DNA of 64,000 nt from Bdellovibrionales bacterium (GCA_016713885.1 JADJOF010000005.1:124001-188000); one strand, 5' to 3'. Positions 27,464 to 36,913 are shown, numbered from the stretch's first letter. The notes: generated from the sequence alone by a model not told the origin. Numbers and translations are program-made.

Positions 27464-28162
27464 ATGGGTAAACTGCTTCCGGTCGTCATTCTAATTCTGG
27501 GTGTAGTGCTGACCGTCGCCTTTCGACAGCCGATGCGAACAGAAGAGAGAATAAACCTTAACCTTATTCCACCGCCACCGGGAATTCAGCGTTTCACCTT
27601 TGGCTACGATGAGTTTGTGGCTGATTCGTTCTGGCTACGTTTGATTCAAGACTTTCATATCTGCGAAAACGCCAAAGATGGAATCGCCCATGCCGCCAAT
27701 CGAAAGTCGACGGAACCGATGTGCCGCGAGGGATGGGTTTACAAGATGCTCGAGGCGATTACTGATCTGGCTCCCCGATGGAAACTTCCGTATGTAAGCG
27801 GGTCGATTATGCTTTCGGTGGTCGTCGATGATCGAGACGGGGCGACAAAGTTTTTTGAAAAAGGTCTCCATCAGTTTCCATTTGATTATCAGTTGAACTA
27901 TGGGGCGGCCTACCACTATCTCTGGGAAGAAAAGCAGCCTGAAAAAGCGGCGCCACTTTTGATTCGTGCGGCGCAAGCCGGAGGCCCGCCGTGGATGTAT
28001 TCATTGGCCGGGAAGCTCTATTCGGAAGAGGGGAAGCTCGATCTTGCCATTGAGGTCATGGAGCAGGGGCTCAAGGATCGCAAAAACGAAAAAACGGCGG
28101 ATCGGATTGAAAAACGCCTGACGGAGCTGAAAGCTCGCCGCGAAGCGCTTAAGAAACCTTGA
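27464..28162 (+). CDS. Membrane-anchored TPR-like protein
   Basis: About 232 residues from the ATG at 27464. An N-terminal hydrophobic anchor (LLPVVILILGVVLTVAF) is followed by a periplasmic alpha-solenoid: FWLRLIQDFHICENA, then TPR-like pairs (AAYHYLWEEKQPEKAAPLLI, YSLAGKLYSEEGKLDLAIEV). Three Cys residues lie in the first half. The frame is open upstream to 27398, but that part overlaps the pilA terminator, so the shorter start is preferred. The position next to pilA hints at pilus-related work, but no motif proves it. Confidence 0.7.
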   Translation: MGKLLPVVILILGVVLTVAFRQPMRTEERINLNLIPPPPGIQRFTFGYDEFVADSFWLRLIQDFHICENAKDGIAHAANRKSTEPMCREGWVYKMLEAITDLAPRWKLPYVSGSIMLSVVVDDRDGATKFFEKGLHQFPFDYQLNYGAAYHYLWEEKQPEKAAPLLIRAAQAGGPPWMYSLAGKLYSEEGKLDLAIEVMEQGLKDRKNEKTADRIEKRLTELKARREALKKP

Positions 28163-28192
28163 CGCCAGAAAATTACGCTTCATATTGGCCGC

Positions 28193-29324
28193 ATGGCCGC
28201 AAACACCCCCAGAGACTATTATGAAATCCTCGGCGTCAGCCGTGACGCCGATGCTGATACGATCAAAAAAGCTTATCGCAAGCTCGCGATTCAGTTTCAC
28301 CCGGATAAAAACCCGGGCGATGCGACCGCTGAAGAGAAGTTCAAAGAGGCTTCGTCGGCGTATGAGGTTTTGAGCAATCAAGAAAAGCGCGCTCGCTACG
28401 ATCGCTTTGGTCACGCGGCCTTTCAGGGCGGCGGGGGCGGCGGTCAGTATCAGAATGTCGATGATATTTTCGCGAATTTCGGCGACATCTTCGGTGATTT
28501 TTTCGGCGGCGCTTTTGGTGGTGAGCCAGGGCGGGGTGGTCGTCGCGGCCGTTCGACGGGGCCGGCGCGAGGTAATGACCTTCGCTATCGTACCGAGATT
28601 CGTCTTGAAGACGTGATCAAGGGCCTTGAAAAAGAAGTCGATTTTGATACCGAAGCGAATTGCGATGAGTGCAATGGCTCTGGAGCGAAAAAAAGGAACT
28701 CAAGCTTCGACTTGTGCAACCTGCGGCGGCTCTGGGCAGGTCATCGCTCGACAAGGGTTTTTCTCTGTCGCTACGACGTGCCCCGGTTGCCAAGGCGCCG
28801 GTCAGACGATCAAAGAGAAGTGCACGCCCTGCGCTGGCCGTGGCCGCATTAAATCACATCGTAAAATTCGCGTGACCATTCCACCCGGGGTGGACACAGG
28901 AACTCAGCTTCGTGTTTCGGGTGAGGGGGAAGGTGGCTTCCGCGGTGGCCCGCCGGGGGACCTCTACGTTGAGTTGATTGTGAAGGATCACAATCGCTTC
29001 GAGCGCGAGGGCAGTCAGCTCTACGCTGAGATCGAAATTTCATACCTACAAGCCGTGCTCGGGGCCGAGATTGAGTTTGAAACTATCGATGGCGAAGAAA
29101 AGGTTCGCATTCCGCCTGGCACCCAACCCGGTGCGCAGATCCGGGTTGATGGGGCCGGAGTTCCGATTCTACGGGGCCGGGGCCGCGGCGACCTTTTGCT
29201 GTCGGTTGTGATCGAAATTCCAACGAAGGTTTCAAAGGACGAGGAGCGTTTGCTGAGACAGCTTGCTGAAATTTCGGGCGATCCTGTTTTGCCGGCAAAA
29301 AAAGGGCTTTTTGGTAGTGTTTGA
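28193..29324 (+). CDS. dnaJ: Chaperone DnaJ, frameshifted
   Basis: A complete DnaJ of about 377 residues split by one base. Frame one (ATG 28193) has the J domain with HPDKNPGD, the Gly/Phe-rich linker (FQGGGGGGQYQNVDDIFANF) and the first zinc-binding repeat CDECNGSG. The A7 run at 28688-28694 then shifts the frame; with six A's the protein reads GAKKGTQASTCATCGGSGQV and continues in the second frame with CPGCQGAG, CTPCAGRG and the client-binding domains (IPPGVDTGTQLRVSGEGE). All four CxxCxGxG repeats are thus present. An intact DnaJ in every domain except one homopolymer base suggests a sequencing error or a very recent mutation. dnaK follows. Confidence 0.88.
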
Positions 29325-29404
29325 GAGTGCGATAGGCGGGCTCTGACTCGGCGTTCCAGATTCGATCAAAACCGTGTCTTTGTTGAGTCGCATCTCTTCT
29401 GTGC

Positions 29405-29430
29405 CTTGACGATTTCGCATTAATCCCCAA
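29405..29430 (+). promoter_or_regulatory. Sigma-32-type heat-shock promoter of dnaK
   Basis: CTTGAC (29405-29410), a 14-base spacer, then CCCCAA (29425-29430, followed by GTTA) matches the sigma-32 consensus CTTGAA-N14-CCCCAT. It lies 38 bases before the dnaK ATG, between dnaJ and dnaK, so dnaK can be induced separately from dnaJ. Confidence 0.65.
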
Positions 29431-29467
29431 GTTATAGGCAAGCGTAAAGTAAAGTAGGAGTGACAAA

Positions 29468-31414
29468 ATGAGCAAAATCATCGGTATCGACTTAGGGACA
29501 ACCAACTCGTGCGTTGCGATTATGGAAGGCAGCGATCCCAAGGTTCTGGTGAACGAGGAAGGCGCGCGTACGACGCCCTCGGTTGTCGCGTTTGCAAAGG
29601 ATGGCGAAAAGCTTGTTGGCCAAATTGCAAAGCGCCAAGCGGTGACCAATCCAGAGAATACGATTTCATCGGCGAAGCGCTTTATCGGCCGTCGCTTTGA
29701 AGAGGTCCAAGAAGAGATCAAGCTTGTTCCTTACAATGTCGCGCAAAAAGGACCAACGGATTGCGGATTTAAAATCGCAGGTGAGATCGTTTCTCCGGAA
29801 GAGATCGGCGCTGCTGTTCTTGCGAAACTGAAAAAGGTTGCAGAGGACTACGTTGGTGCCGAAATCAAAGAGGCCGTCATCACGGTTCCTGCCTACTTTA
29901 ACGATGCTCAGCGCCAGGCGACGAAAGACGCTGGCCGCATCGCCGGCCTTGATGTGAAGCGCATCATCAACGAGCCGACTGCGGCAGCACTGGCGTACGG
30001 ATTTGATAAAAACAAAGATCAGAAAATTGCCGTTTACGACTTGGGTGGCGGTACGTTCGATATTTCGATTCTCGAGGTTTCTGAAGCGGGTGGTGAGACT
30101 GTTGTCGAGGTTAAGGCGACCAACGGCGACACGCACCTTGGTGGCGATAACTTCGATACAGCGATTTTGCGCTGGATGATCGAGGAGTTCAAAAAAGATC
30201 AGGGCATCGATCTCACAAAAGACAAAATGGCTCTGCAGCGTCTTAAAGAGGGTGCAGAAAAAGCCAAGATCGAACTTTCATCAATGGCTGAAACGGAAAT
30301 TAACCTTCCGTTCATCACGGCTGATGCGTCGGGTCCGAAGCACTTGCAGATGAAGCTCTCGCGCTCGAAGTTCGAACAGATGACAGAGGACTTGGTGAAG
30401 CGGACTCTTGAGCCAAGCAAGAAGTGTCTTGCTGACTCGGGTTTTAAACTCTCGGAGATCGATGAGGTCATCCTTGTCGGTGGATCGACTCGTATTCCAG
30501 CGATCCAGAAAGCTGTGAAGGATTTCTTCGGAAAAGAACCCAACCGTTCGGTTAACCCGGATGAGGTTGTTGCGATCGGTGCGGCGATCCAGGGCGGCGT
30601 TCTTGCGGGAACAGTGAAGCAGGTTCTGCTTCTCGACGTTACCCCACTCTCGCTTGGTATCGAGACACTCGGTGGCGTGATGACGAAGCTGATCGAGCGC
30701 AACACGGCGATTCCAACAAAGAAGTCGCAGACGTTCTCAACAGCAGCCGATAGCCAGACGTCGGTTGATGTTCACGTTGTGCAGGGCGAGCGCGAGCTGG
30801 CTCGCGACAACAAGACACTCGGACGCTTTGAGCTTGTTGGAATTCCCGCGGCACCGCGCGGAACTCCACAGATTGAAGTGACATTTGATATCGATGCGAA
30901 CGGTGTTGTCAGCGTTTCGGCGAAAGATCTTGGGACTGGAAAAGAACAGGCCATCAAGATCACGGCGAAGTCGGGTCTGTCAGAGGCAGAGATTCAGCGC
31001 ATGGTGAAAGATGCAGAAGAGCATGCTGAAGAAGATAAGATGCGCAAAGAACGTGCGCAGGTTGCGAATGACCTCGATAGCTTGATTTACAACATCGAGA
31101 AGTTACTCAGCGAAAATGGCGATAAAGTCGATGCGGCAGATAAGCAAAAAGCCGAGTCGCTTATTCCAGGGGCGCGAGAGTTGTTGCAGAACCTTGAGTC
31201 AACACCGACCGAATTGAAAGAGCGTTTCGATCAGCTGCAGGCCCTCAGTCACAAGATGTCGACGGCGCTCTATGAGGCAACGAAGAAGTCAGGTGGCGGT
31301 ACTGGCGGCGGCGCAGGTGGTGGAGCTGCCGGCGGCGGTGCCAGCGGCCAAAGTTCGGGCGGCAGTAAGAACGGCGACGATGTGATCGATGCTGACTATA
31401 AGGATGTTCGCTAA
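29468..31414 (+). CDS. dnaK: Chaperone DnaK (Hsp70)
   Basis: A 648-residue Hsp70. It opens MSKIIGIDLGTTNSCVAIME; the ATPase domain carries AVITVPAYFNDAQRQATKDA, VYDLGGGTFDISILE and ILVGGSTRIPAIQ; the linker and substrate domain begin LLDVTPLSLGIETLGG. The helical lid ends in a Gly-rich stretch and a DVIDADYKDV tail, the proteobacterial GrpE/DnaJ-responsive type. An AGTAGGAG RBS sits before the ATG. A sigma-32-type promoter lies upstream and a strong terminator downstream. Confidence 0.97.
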   Translation: MSKIIGIDLGTTNSCVAIMEGSDPKVLVNEEGARTTPSVVAFAKDGEKLVGQIAKRQAVTNPENTISSAKRFIGRRFEEVQEEIKLVPYNVAQKGPTDCGFKIAGEIVSPEEIGAAVLAKLKKVAEDYVGAEIKEAVITVPAYFNDAQRQATKDAGRIAGLDVKRIINEPTAAALAYGFDKNKDQKIAVYDLGGGTFDISILEVSEAGGETVVEVKATNGDTHLGGDNFDTAILRWMIEEFKKDQGIDLTKDKMALQRLKEGAEKAKIELSSMAETEINLPFITADASGPKHLQMKLSRSKFEQMTEDLVKRTLEPSKKCLADSGFKLSEIDEVILVGGSTRIPAIQKAVKDFFGKEPNRSVNPDEVVAIGAAIQGGVLAGTVKQVLLLDVTPLSLGIETLGGVMTKLIERNTAIPTKKSQTFSTAADSQTSVDVHVVQGERELARDNKTLGRFELVGIPAAPRGTPQIEVTFDIDANGVVSVSAKDLGTGKEQAIKITAKSGLSEAEIQRMVKDAEEHAEEDKMRKERAQVANDLDSLIYNIEKLLSENGDKVDAADKQKAESLIPGARELLQNLESTPTELKERFDQLQALSHKMSTALYEATKKSGGGTGGGAGGGAAGGGASGQSSGGSKNGDDVIDADYKDVR

Positions 31415-31446
31415 GCCAATTCAGACTTATTGGTCTGAGTGGATAA

Positions 31447-31481
31447 AAAAAGGGGATGCGCGAATAGCGTATCCCCTTTTT
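31447..31481. terminator. Bidirectional terminator after dnaK
   Basis: A stem of about 13-14 bp (AAAAGGGGATGCG / CGTATCCCCTTTT, one G-T pair) has A and T tracts on its two sides. It lies between dnaK (ends 31414) and a convergent gene (ends 31508), so it can serve both strands. Confidence 0.85.
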
Positions 31482-31507
31482 ATTTGGACGGTGTTTCGGG
31501 ACCGGCG

Positions 31508-32164
31508 TTACTGTTTGCCGGTTCCGAAGCTTGAGCCGTCAAAGCGATAGGCCAGCGCGACGGACGCGTAACCGAACGATTTTGTCAGGTTGACGCCAAG
31601 CTCACCGAAGAAGCTCCAGTTTTTCATTTCAAGCGGGCGAAGTTCGGTGCCGGCAACCAATTGTGCGGGCATGAAGGTTTCATCTCCGCCACCGGATTGG
31701 ACGGTGATACCAAATGGAAGTGAGCCGTAAGGGATCACGTCGCCGATCTCGGTTTCAATGCGTTTGCTGACGATGGGATGCAGGCGGATGGAGTACTGAT
31801 TGATGCTGCCGATGCGCGCGAAGATGATTCCGGCTTCGCCGCCAATGGCCGGTTGTGATTCGGTATCGGGGAATGGCACCCACTTGATCATGCCACCAAT
31901 TTGGAAGTCGACCTTTCCAAAACCAAGGAGCGCACGTCCTGAAACGCCCTCCATCAGGCCGGTGTCGAGTCGGCCGGTGAAGTTAGCGCCGTCGAACTGA
32001 TTGAAGATGAGTTGAGGCGAAATCATCGCCTGGTACTCGCCCTCTTTGAGCACCTCACCATTGTCGAGTGTGGCGTAGTAGGCATGGGCCGGTGTCGATG
32101 TGAAGATGGCGGCGGTCGCAATCAGTGAAGACACAAGAGAAAACAGAGTTGAGTATTGGCGCAT
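31508..32164 (-). CDS. Putative outer-membrane beta-barrel protein
   Basis: About 218 residues from the ATG at 32164 (RBS GAAGGAGCC), with a clean signal peptide ending TSTPAHA. The mature protein is a chain of amphipathic strands with aromatic girdles (YQAMISPQLIFNQFD, VDFQIGGMIKWVPFP, YASVALAYRFDGSSF). There is no plug or OmpA domain. It is likely a small barrel of 8-10 strands. No Cys residue is present. Function unknown. Confidence 0.72.
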   Translation of the reverse strand: MRQYSTLFSLVSSLIATAAIFTSTPAHAYYATLDNGEVLKEGEYQAMISPQLIFNQFDGANFTGRLDTGLMEGVSGRALLGFGKVDFQIGGMIKWVPFPDTESQPAIGGEAGIIFARIGSINQYSIRLHPIVSKRIETEIGDVIPYGSLPFGITVQSGGGDETFMPAQLVAGTELRPLEMKNWSFFGELGVNLTKSFGYASVALAYRFDGSSFGTGKQ

Positions 32165-32205
32165 AGTGGCTCCTTCGCTCCTATTTGATTTCATGAGGTT
32201 CAGTT

Positions 32206-32222
32206 TGACAAGCTGTGGACCA
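32206..32222 (-). promoter_or_regulatory. Weak sigma-54-like site upstream of the beta-barrel gene
   Basis: Minus-strand TGGTCCACAGCTTGTCA has the -24 GG and a TTGT -12-like element with the right spacing, 42 bases before the ATG at 32164. The C of the invariant GC is replaced by T, so this is tentative. It overlaps no coding sequence of the beta-barrel gene from its preferred start. Confidence 0.25.
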
Positions 32223-32241
32223 CTTGAAAACGTGAGAAATC

Positions 32242-33057
32242 GTGTCAAAGAGTCGATTTCCAGTTTCTCTTGTTATCATCACGTTAAATGAGGCCGATGG
32301 TATTGCTCGCGCCATCCAGTCGGCGTCATTTTGCGATGATATTGTCGTTTTAGATTCAGGTTCGACGGATGGTACCCGTGAGATCGCGGCCTCGCTCGGT
32401 GCGCGGGTGTTCAATGAAAAGTGGCTCGGGTTTCAAGCGATGAAGCAGCGAGCGACCGATCTGGCGAAAAATGACTGGGTGCTCTCACTCGACGGTGATG
32501 AGGCTGTTCACCAGGATCTTCGCGAAGAGCTTGGCGCAATGTTCGAGAGCTGGGCATCTCATGCGCCCGAGGCCGATGGTTACCGAATGCCGCGTTTGAC
32601 CTGGAATTTGGGGCGCTGGATTCGGCACGGTGGTTGGTATCCTGATTTGCAGCTGAGACTTTTTAATCGTACCCGCGCCAAGTGGGGCGGTGGTGGCCAC
32701 GTGCACGAGCGAGTCGAGGCCGAGAAAGTTGAACGTCTGCGCGGCGTGCTTTTACACTATCCATTTAAAACTCATGCGGAGCAGGTGGCGACGAACAATC
32801 GGTATTCGGGACTTGGTGCCGAGGAGCTTGCTCGACAAGGTCAGCGATTCCAGTGCCATAAGCTTTTCGTTAAGCCGGTTTCGAAGTTTATCGAGACCTA
32901 TGTTTTTAAGCGGGGCTTTCTCGATGGCCTTCCGGGATTCATTATTGCGGTTGGCGCGGCGTATTCGATCTTTTTAAAATACGTGAAGCTCTGGGAAATT
33001 GAGCGACTCGCTGTTGATAAAGCTCAAGGGGAAACGACGAGCCCACGAAGTAGTTGA
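32242..33057 (+). CDS. Family 2 glycosyltransferase, KdtX/WaaE-like
   Basis: A 271-residue GT-A enzyme starting at GTG 32242. It begins VSLVIITLNEADGIARAI; DDIVVLDSGSTDGTREIA and the metal-binding DxD equivalent in LSLDGDEAV follow. WNLGRWIRHGGWYPDLQLRL and GGGHVHERVE are typical of the WaaE/KdtX group, which adds sugar (usually glucose) to the LPS inner core. A C-terminal amphipathic or membrane-associated helix (GLPGFIIAVGAAYSIFLKYV) is present. It is divergent from the beta-barrel gene, and its last 34 bases overlap a convergent gene. Confidence 0.85.
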   Translation: MSKSRFPVSLVIITLNEADGIARAIQSASFCDDIVVLDSGSTDGTREIAASLGARVFNEKWLGFQAMKQRATDLAKNDWVLSLDGDEAVHQDLREELGAMFESWASHAPEADGYRMPRLTWNLGRWIRHGGWYPDLQLRLFNRTRAKWGGGGHVHERVEAEKVERLRGVLLHYPFKTHAEQVATNNRYSGLGAEELARQGQRFQCHKLFVKPVSKFIETYVFKRGFLDGLPGFIIAVGAAYSIFLKYVKLWEIERLAVDKAQGETTSPRSS

Positions 33058-33515
33058 ATCAGCTCGGCCCTCGCTTTGACCTTGTCGGTCGTTCGCAGCT
33101 CAGTTTTTAAAATAATAATGTGTTCGTTTGACTCGCGGGCCGCCCAGATCCTGTTGCGCGGACCTTCGTAAAGGACATAAGGCATTGAGTTTTGAATGCC
33201 GCTGTTTTTTAGGTGAGACTCATTGGCCATTGCGCTAACCGCCACCTTCAGGCGACTGAGTCGGGTTGTTGCCGAGAGGCGTTCAAGGCTTGGATCCTTT
33301 TTGGCCAGGACGATCACAGTGAAGAACATGCGCTCATCGGCGGGTTCACTGAGTTCATTGATGATTCCGACCTCAAGATCTGTGGTTCTGAGTTTTGAGT
33401 TCAGTGTCGATGTGAATCGATAGCGAGGTGGTACTTCGACCGTCGTAGCAGTAGAAGCGGCCATAGCTGTGCTGACCACGAGATTCAGCAACAGAATGAG
33501 AAGGTGACGACTCAT
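33024..33515 (-). CDS. Small exported protein, unknown
   Basis: About 163 residues from the ATG at 33515, chosen because it overlaps the previous stop (ATGA) and begins a signal peptide (HLLILLLNLVVSTAMA). The mature part contains no Cys and appears mixed alpha/beta (RLSRLKVAVSAMANESHL, NRIWAARESNEHIIILKT). No family is recognised. It is the second gene of a two-gene minus-strand unit, and it overlaps the 3' end of the glycosyltransferase gene. Confidence 0.62.
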   Translation of the reverse strand: MSRHLLILLLNLVVSTAMAASTATTVEVPPRYRFTSTLNSKLRTTDLEVGIINELSEPADERMFFTVIVLAKKDPSLERLSATTRLSRLKVAVSAMANESHLKNSGIQNSMPYVLYEGPRNRIWAARESNEHIIILKTELRTTDKVKARAELIQLLRGLVVSP

Positions 33516-34030
33516 TGGTTGGCCAGTTGAGCTCGGGTTTTTGCCGGAGTCGAAGGGGCGTTGTCCATGGCGACCCGAACTAGTGCTGGCATTGGGCCAG
33601 GACAGAAAGTCGAGGCATCCGGCATCATTCGGGCCATTGCGTGCTCGATGCGAAAGCATTCACCGCTCAGCGTGACGTCGAGATCGCGATTGCCGAAGGC
33701 TTGCGACCTGAGGACGAGTTTGCCATCGTTGTCACAAACTTCGAGCGTGCCATCGCGGTATTCAAACTCGGTCCCTAAAAAACCTTCGTTGGTGGAGTGA
33801 TAGGCGAGTACGAGTTTGTTACTGACATCGGCGCGCAAAAAACTTCCTCGCGACTTATTGGCTAGTCCCGTAGCCTTGTTGTTGCGGAGAAGCTTAAGCA
33901 TGTCTTTTAGACGCTGCGAACTTGAAGTCTCAATTTGAGACGCAGTCGTGGCACAGATCGGCGCGGCGTGGGCGCTCAGGCCGAAGCCGCTAGAAGCCAT
34001 AAGTCCAAGGGCGAGCATGAGTTTTTGCAT
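33512..34030 (-). CDS. Small exported protein, unknown
   Basis: About 172 residues from the ATG at 34030, which begins a signal peptide (MQKLMLALGLMASSGFGLSA, cleaved after AHA); the frame is open to 34123 but that extension is not signal-like. The mature part has Cys residues at PICATT, LEVCDND, GECFRIE and STFCPGP, so two disulfides are likely. GFLGTEFEYRDGTLEVCD suggests a beta-rich fold. Family unknown. Stop and next start overlap, so it is co-translated with the downstream gene. Confidence 0.62.
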   Translation of the reverse strand: MQKLMLALGLMASSGFGLSAHAAPICATTASQIETSSSQRLKDMLKLLRNNKATGLANKSRGSFLRADVSNKLVLAYHSTNEGFLGTEFEYRDGTLEVCDNDGKLVLRSQAFGNRDLDVTLSGECFRIEHAMARMMPDASTFCPGPMPALVRVAMDNAPSTPAKTRAQLANQ

Positions 34031-34121
34031 GTATTTGAAGCGTTCAATGTTGAGGCCAGTCCAGTGCGGCGGAGCTGACCGGAGAGCTCCCAAAGACGTC
34101 AAATAATTAGTCGTTTGTCTC

Positions 34122-35384
34122 ATGCTGACTCGAAAGACTTGTGCCTCGAGCGCCGATAAGTTGAGCGTGGGAAACTTTGTATTTGTCCTGTTGTCGTTAT
34201 TGCTGCCGTTTACCTTTGCGACTGCTGCCGATGTGAGCTGCGATTGTCCGACGCAGAGCTGTGGTGTCTGTGAAGCCGAAACCGGCGTGACTTTTTACTC
34301 TGAGAAGTGCGGTCCTGGCGGTTCACGAGTTCGTTCGTGCAAGCGTCCAACGTGTGTCGCTGTTCCGGAACTGAAAATCTGTCTTGCGAAGCATCAGCAG
34401 TCGCTTCAGGATGCGACCCGCGAACCGGCATCTGCGCGCGGTGAGCGAGCGGGGGAAGTGATTCTGGCCGTCGGTAAAGTTTCAGTCCGGCGCGCAGAGG
34501 AGCAGGGCGAGAAGCCACTGACCACCGGAATGCAGCTCATTCGTGGCGACGAGATTGTGACCGGAGCCGATGGTCGTGTGCGCGTTCGCTTTCCCGAGCT
34601 CAGCGAAATTTTTGTGAATCCCAATACCAATCTTCGCATCGATGAGGCCACAGGCACGGCGAGTGAACCGAAGCGTCGTGTTCTTATGCAGTTGATGAAG
34701 GGGAAAGTGCGAAGCCGAGTGACGGGTCGCTATGACAGCAGCGAGTCGCGATTTGAAGTTCGAACAAAGGCGGCTGTCGCAGGCGTCCGCGGGACTGATT
34801 TTGTAACGAGCTTTGAGCCCGGTCCCACGCAATGGACAACTGAGGTGCGAACACTGTCGGGGGAAGTGGGACTAAATGGAATTCACCCGTCGTCAGGCAA
34901 AGCCATTGTGACGGCGATGACCTTTGCGTCCTACGTCGTTCCGGCGCCTTCGCCAGGAGCGAGCGCTGAAGAGATCGATAAGGCCTTGAGTCGCGGTTAC
35001 ACGAGTCCTGTCGTCAAGATGGGGGAGGAAGATCAGCGGGAGCTTGATCGAGAGATTCTCGCGCCACTTGGAGTGGTCGCACTGTCGACTGCTCCAGCCG
35101 AGAGTGTTGCTGTCGCTGTGCGTTTGCCATCTGCGGAATCGGAAGCGGAAGCCAGCGCACTCTGTCACGGTCCTCGAGGCGACTTCAACCAGTGCGCGTG
35201 GAGCTGCGAGGGAAATCCAAAGGGCGAAAAGAAATGCCGCACCGATCTCAAGGGCGTCTCCTGTGTGCGTCGTCTTTGCCGCGCGAATGGACAGTGGGCT
35301 GAACCGACAATTCTGACACCGCTTCAAGGTTCAAAGTGCGACGTTGAAAAATCTGTCGTCAGCGATTGCGGTTCCTACTGGTAA
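34122..35384 (+). CDS. Exported FecR-domain protein
   Basis: A 420-residue exported protein with a signal peptide ending about residue 36 (LLSLLLPFTFATAA). A Cys-rich segment follows (CDCPTQSCGVCE). The FecR domain lies about residues 108-270: GEVILAVGKVSVRRA, MQLIRGDEIVTGADGRVRVRF and the signature KAAVAGVRGTDFVT. The C-terminal region has eight more Cys residues (CHGPRG, CAWSCEG, CRTDLKGVSCVRRLCR). FecR domains of this type occur as stand-alone periplasmic or surface proteins in deltaproteobacteria; no sigma/anti-sigma partner is adjacent, so a classic FecR signalling role is unlikely. Confidence 0.78.
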   Translation: MLTRKTCASSADKLSVGNFVFVLLSLLLPFTFATAADVSCDCPTQSCGVCEAETGVTFYSEKCGPGGSRVRSCKRPTCVAVPELKICLAKHQQSLQDATREPASARGERAGEVILAVGKVSVRRAEEQGEKPLTTGMQLIRGDEIVTGADGRVRVRFPELSEIFVNPNTNLRIDEATGTASEPKRRVLMQLMKGKVRSRVTGRYDSSESRFEVRTKAAVAGVRGTDFVTSFEPGPTQWTTEVRTLSGEVGLNGIHPSSGKAIVTAMTFASYVVPAPSPGASAEEIDKALSRGYTSPVVKMGEEDQRELDREILAPLGVVALSTAPAESVAVAVRLPSAESEAEASALCHGPRGDFNQCAWSCEGNPKGEKKCRTDLKGVSCVRRLCRANGQWAEPTILTPLQGSKCDVEKSVVSDCGSYW

Positions 35385-35390
35385 CTGAGA

Positions 35391-36665
35391 TCAAGCGGTC
35401 TTTTTATCGGTGCGCTCATCGGCGGCCGCCCGCATGGTTTTTTCGAACCGCGGGTAGCGTTCAAGGATGCTAGAAAAAGTGTCTCGGCGCAGAATAAAGA
35501 GGTCGCAATACGTTGTGGCTCGGGCCGTGGCGTTTCGAGGATTCGACGTGAGGAGAGCGGTCTCTCCAAAAAATGATCCTTCTTGCAACGTTGCGATATG
35601 GTGGCCATCACCGCCGACGATTTCAACAGCACCATTTTGGATGAAGTACATGGCGTCGCCAGGTTCTCCGGCGTGAAAGACCTTTTCGTCTGGCACAAGG
35701 ACAAGTGGTTCAAGATGCATCACGACGACGAGAACCATTTCTTGGTCGGCGCCACGAAGCAACGGAACTTTTGAGATCACATCTTTGTTCAAGAAGAGCG
35801 AAACTTCCGAGCGCAATCGCGGTGGCAGATGATTTAGGATTTCGTTGTTGTCGTAGCCTTTGTGGCTGTCCCAGAGATAGCGATAGTAGGCACGAATACG
35901 ATGCCGAAGGCCGGTTGGCACTTCGTTGTAGCGCATGAACGCTTCGACGCGGTCGATGATGGCAAGATGCTCTTCGCGGGCCGCGTCCATTCGTGCCAAG
36001 AGGCTTGCGACGTTACTGAGAACGTAGCCAAAGAAGCCGACACCGACGATCATAGTGAGGGACGCATACGCCATTTGCAGCGGTGTCTTGGGTGAGATAT
36101 CGCCGTAGCCAACAGTCGCTAGAGTCGTGACGGCCCAGTAGACGCCGCGGATGTAGTCGAGACGGCGAACGCCCGATAGACCAACGGTGCCGGCACCGAG
36201 GAAAACCCAGCCACATGACACGAGGTGCACGACCACTGGCACAATGAACCCCAGTGGAATAAGTCGGGCGGCGATCGGGTGCAGAGAGTCGAATAGGTCC
36301 AAGATGTCGCGCACCTTAAAGAGATGGCGCAGCATGAGCAGCTTGAATACGAAGAGGAAGAGCGCTTGTTTGCCGAGCACTGGGTACAGGATTCCGACGA
36401 GAGGTGCTGCCGCCAAAGTGTCGAGTCCGAGAGTCCAAAGCCCGGGATCATCGACGATGATTTGCCAGTTTCTTTCTTTGATTGTCCGAGCGATGCGGCG
36501 ATTGTAGTTGATGAGGAACAGAGCGCACACCGAAAGTTCGATCGCGACGTCGACCCAAAATGCTTGGTCAAAGAAAACAAGTCGAAGTGGAATCCAGATT
36601 CCAATTCCTAAGCTTGCTGCGATATTGATAAGCGAAAGCTCAATTGATGTGGTGCGCACAACCAC
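35391..36665 (-). CDS. Cyclic-nucleotide-gated-type potassium channel
   Basis: A 424-residue six-helix channel. S1-S4 occupy about residues 8-130; the pore carries the K+ selectivity filter TLATVGYGDISP. The S6 end (GVGFFGYVLSNVASLLARMD) leads into a C-linker (EVPTGLRHRIRAYYRYLWDS) and a cyclic-nucleotide-binding domain (about 290-405: PGDAMYFIQNGAVEIVGG, GSFFGETALLTSNPRNATAR). The phosphate-binding cassette GETALLTSNPRNATA keeps the Glu and Arg needed for cyclic-nucleotide binding. The layout is that of HCN/CNG-like bacterial channels. Single gene, divergent from the small exported protein at 36914. Confidence 0.9.
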   Translation of the reverse strand: MVVRTTSIELSLINIAASLGIGIWIPLRLVFFDQAFWVDVAIELSVCALFLINYNRRIARTIKERNWQIIVDDPGLWTLGLDTLAAAPLVGILYPVLGKQALFLFVFKLLMLRHLFKVRDILDLFDSLHPIAARLIPLGFIVPVVVHLVSCGWVFLGAGTVGLSGVRRLDYIRGVYWAVTTLATVGYGDISPKTPLQMAYASLTMIVGVGFFGYVLSNVASLLARMDAAREEHLAIIDRVEAFMRYNEVPTGLRHRIRAYYRYLWDSHKGYDNNEILNHLPPRLRSEVSLFLNKDVISKVPLLRGADQEMVLVVVMHLEPLVLVPDEKVFHAGEPGDAMYFIQNGAVEIVGGDGHHIATLQEGSFFGETALLTSNPRNATARATTYCDLFILRRDTFSSILERYPRFEKTMRAAADERTDKKTA

Positions 36666-36823
36666 TTATCGGGAAATCCGACCGAGAACTGACGGTCGAG
36701 GTAACGAGAATAGCGCCGTTTCGGGTGGTTCCACGTTGGAACAAAGAGCCGGACTAGTACCACTTCTTCGCGCTGCAGCAGGGCTCAAGTCGTGTGAGTG
36801 CCCCAGGCTCGCTGATAACGTCA

Positions 36824-36840
36824 TGGCATCACTCTTGTAC
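36824..36840 (+). promoter_or_regulatory. TGGC-N-CTTGTAC promoter-like motif
   Basis: TGGCATCACTCTTGTAC resembles a sigma-54 site (TGG at -24, TTGT in place of TTGC at -12). The same pattern, with CTTGTACTA, occurs before the M23 peptidase gene (37531-37546). It precedes the exported-protein gene at 36914. Confidence 0.35.
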
Positions 36841-36913
36841 TAAGGACCCGTATGTCTGCAATCGTCGCTGTCGAGGAATTCATCCCCACCGGCGATTCCA
36901 AACGGGGGAATTT

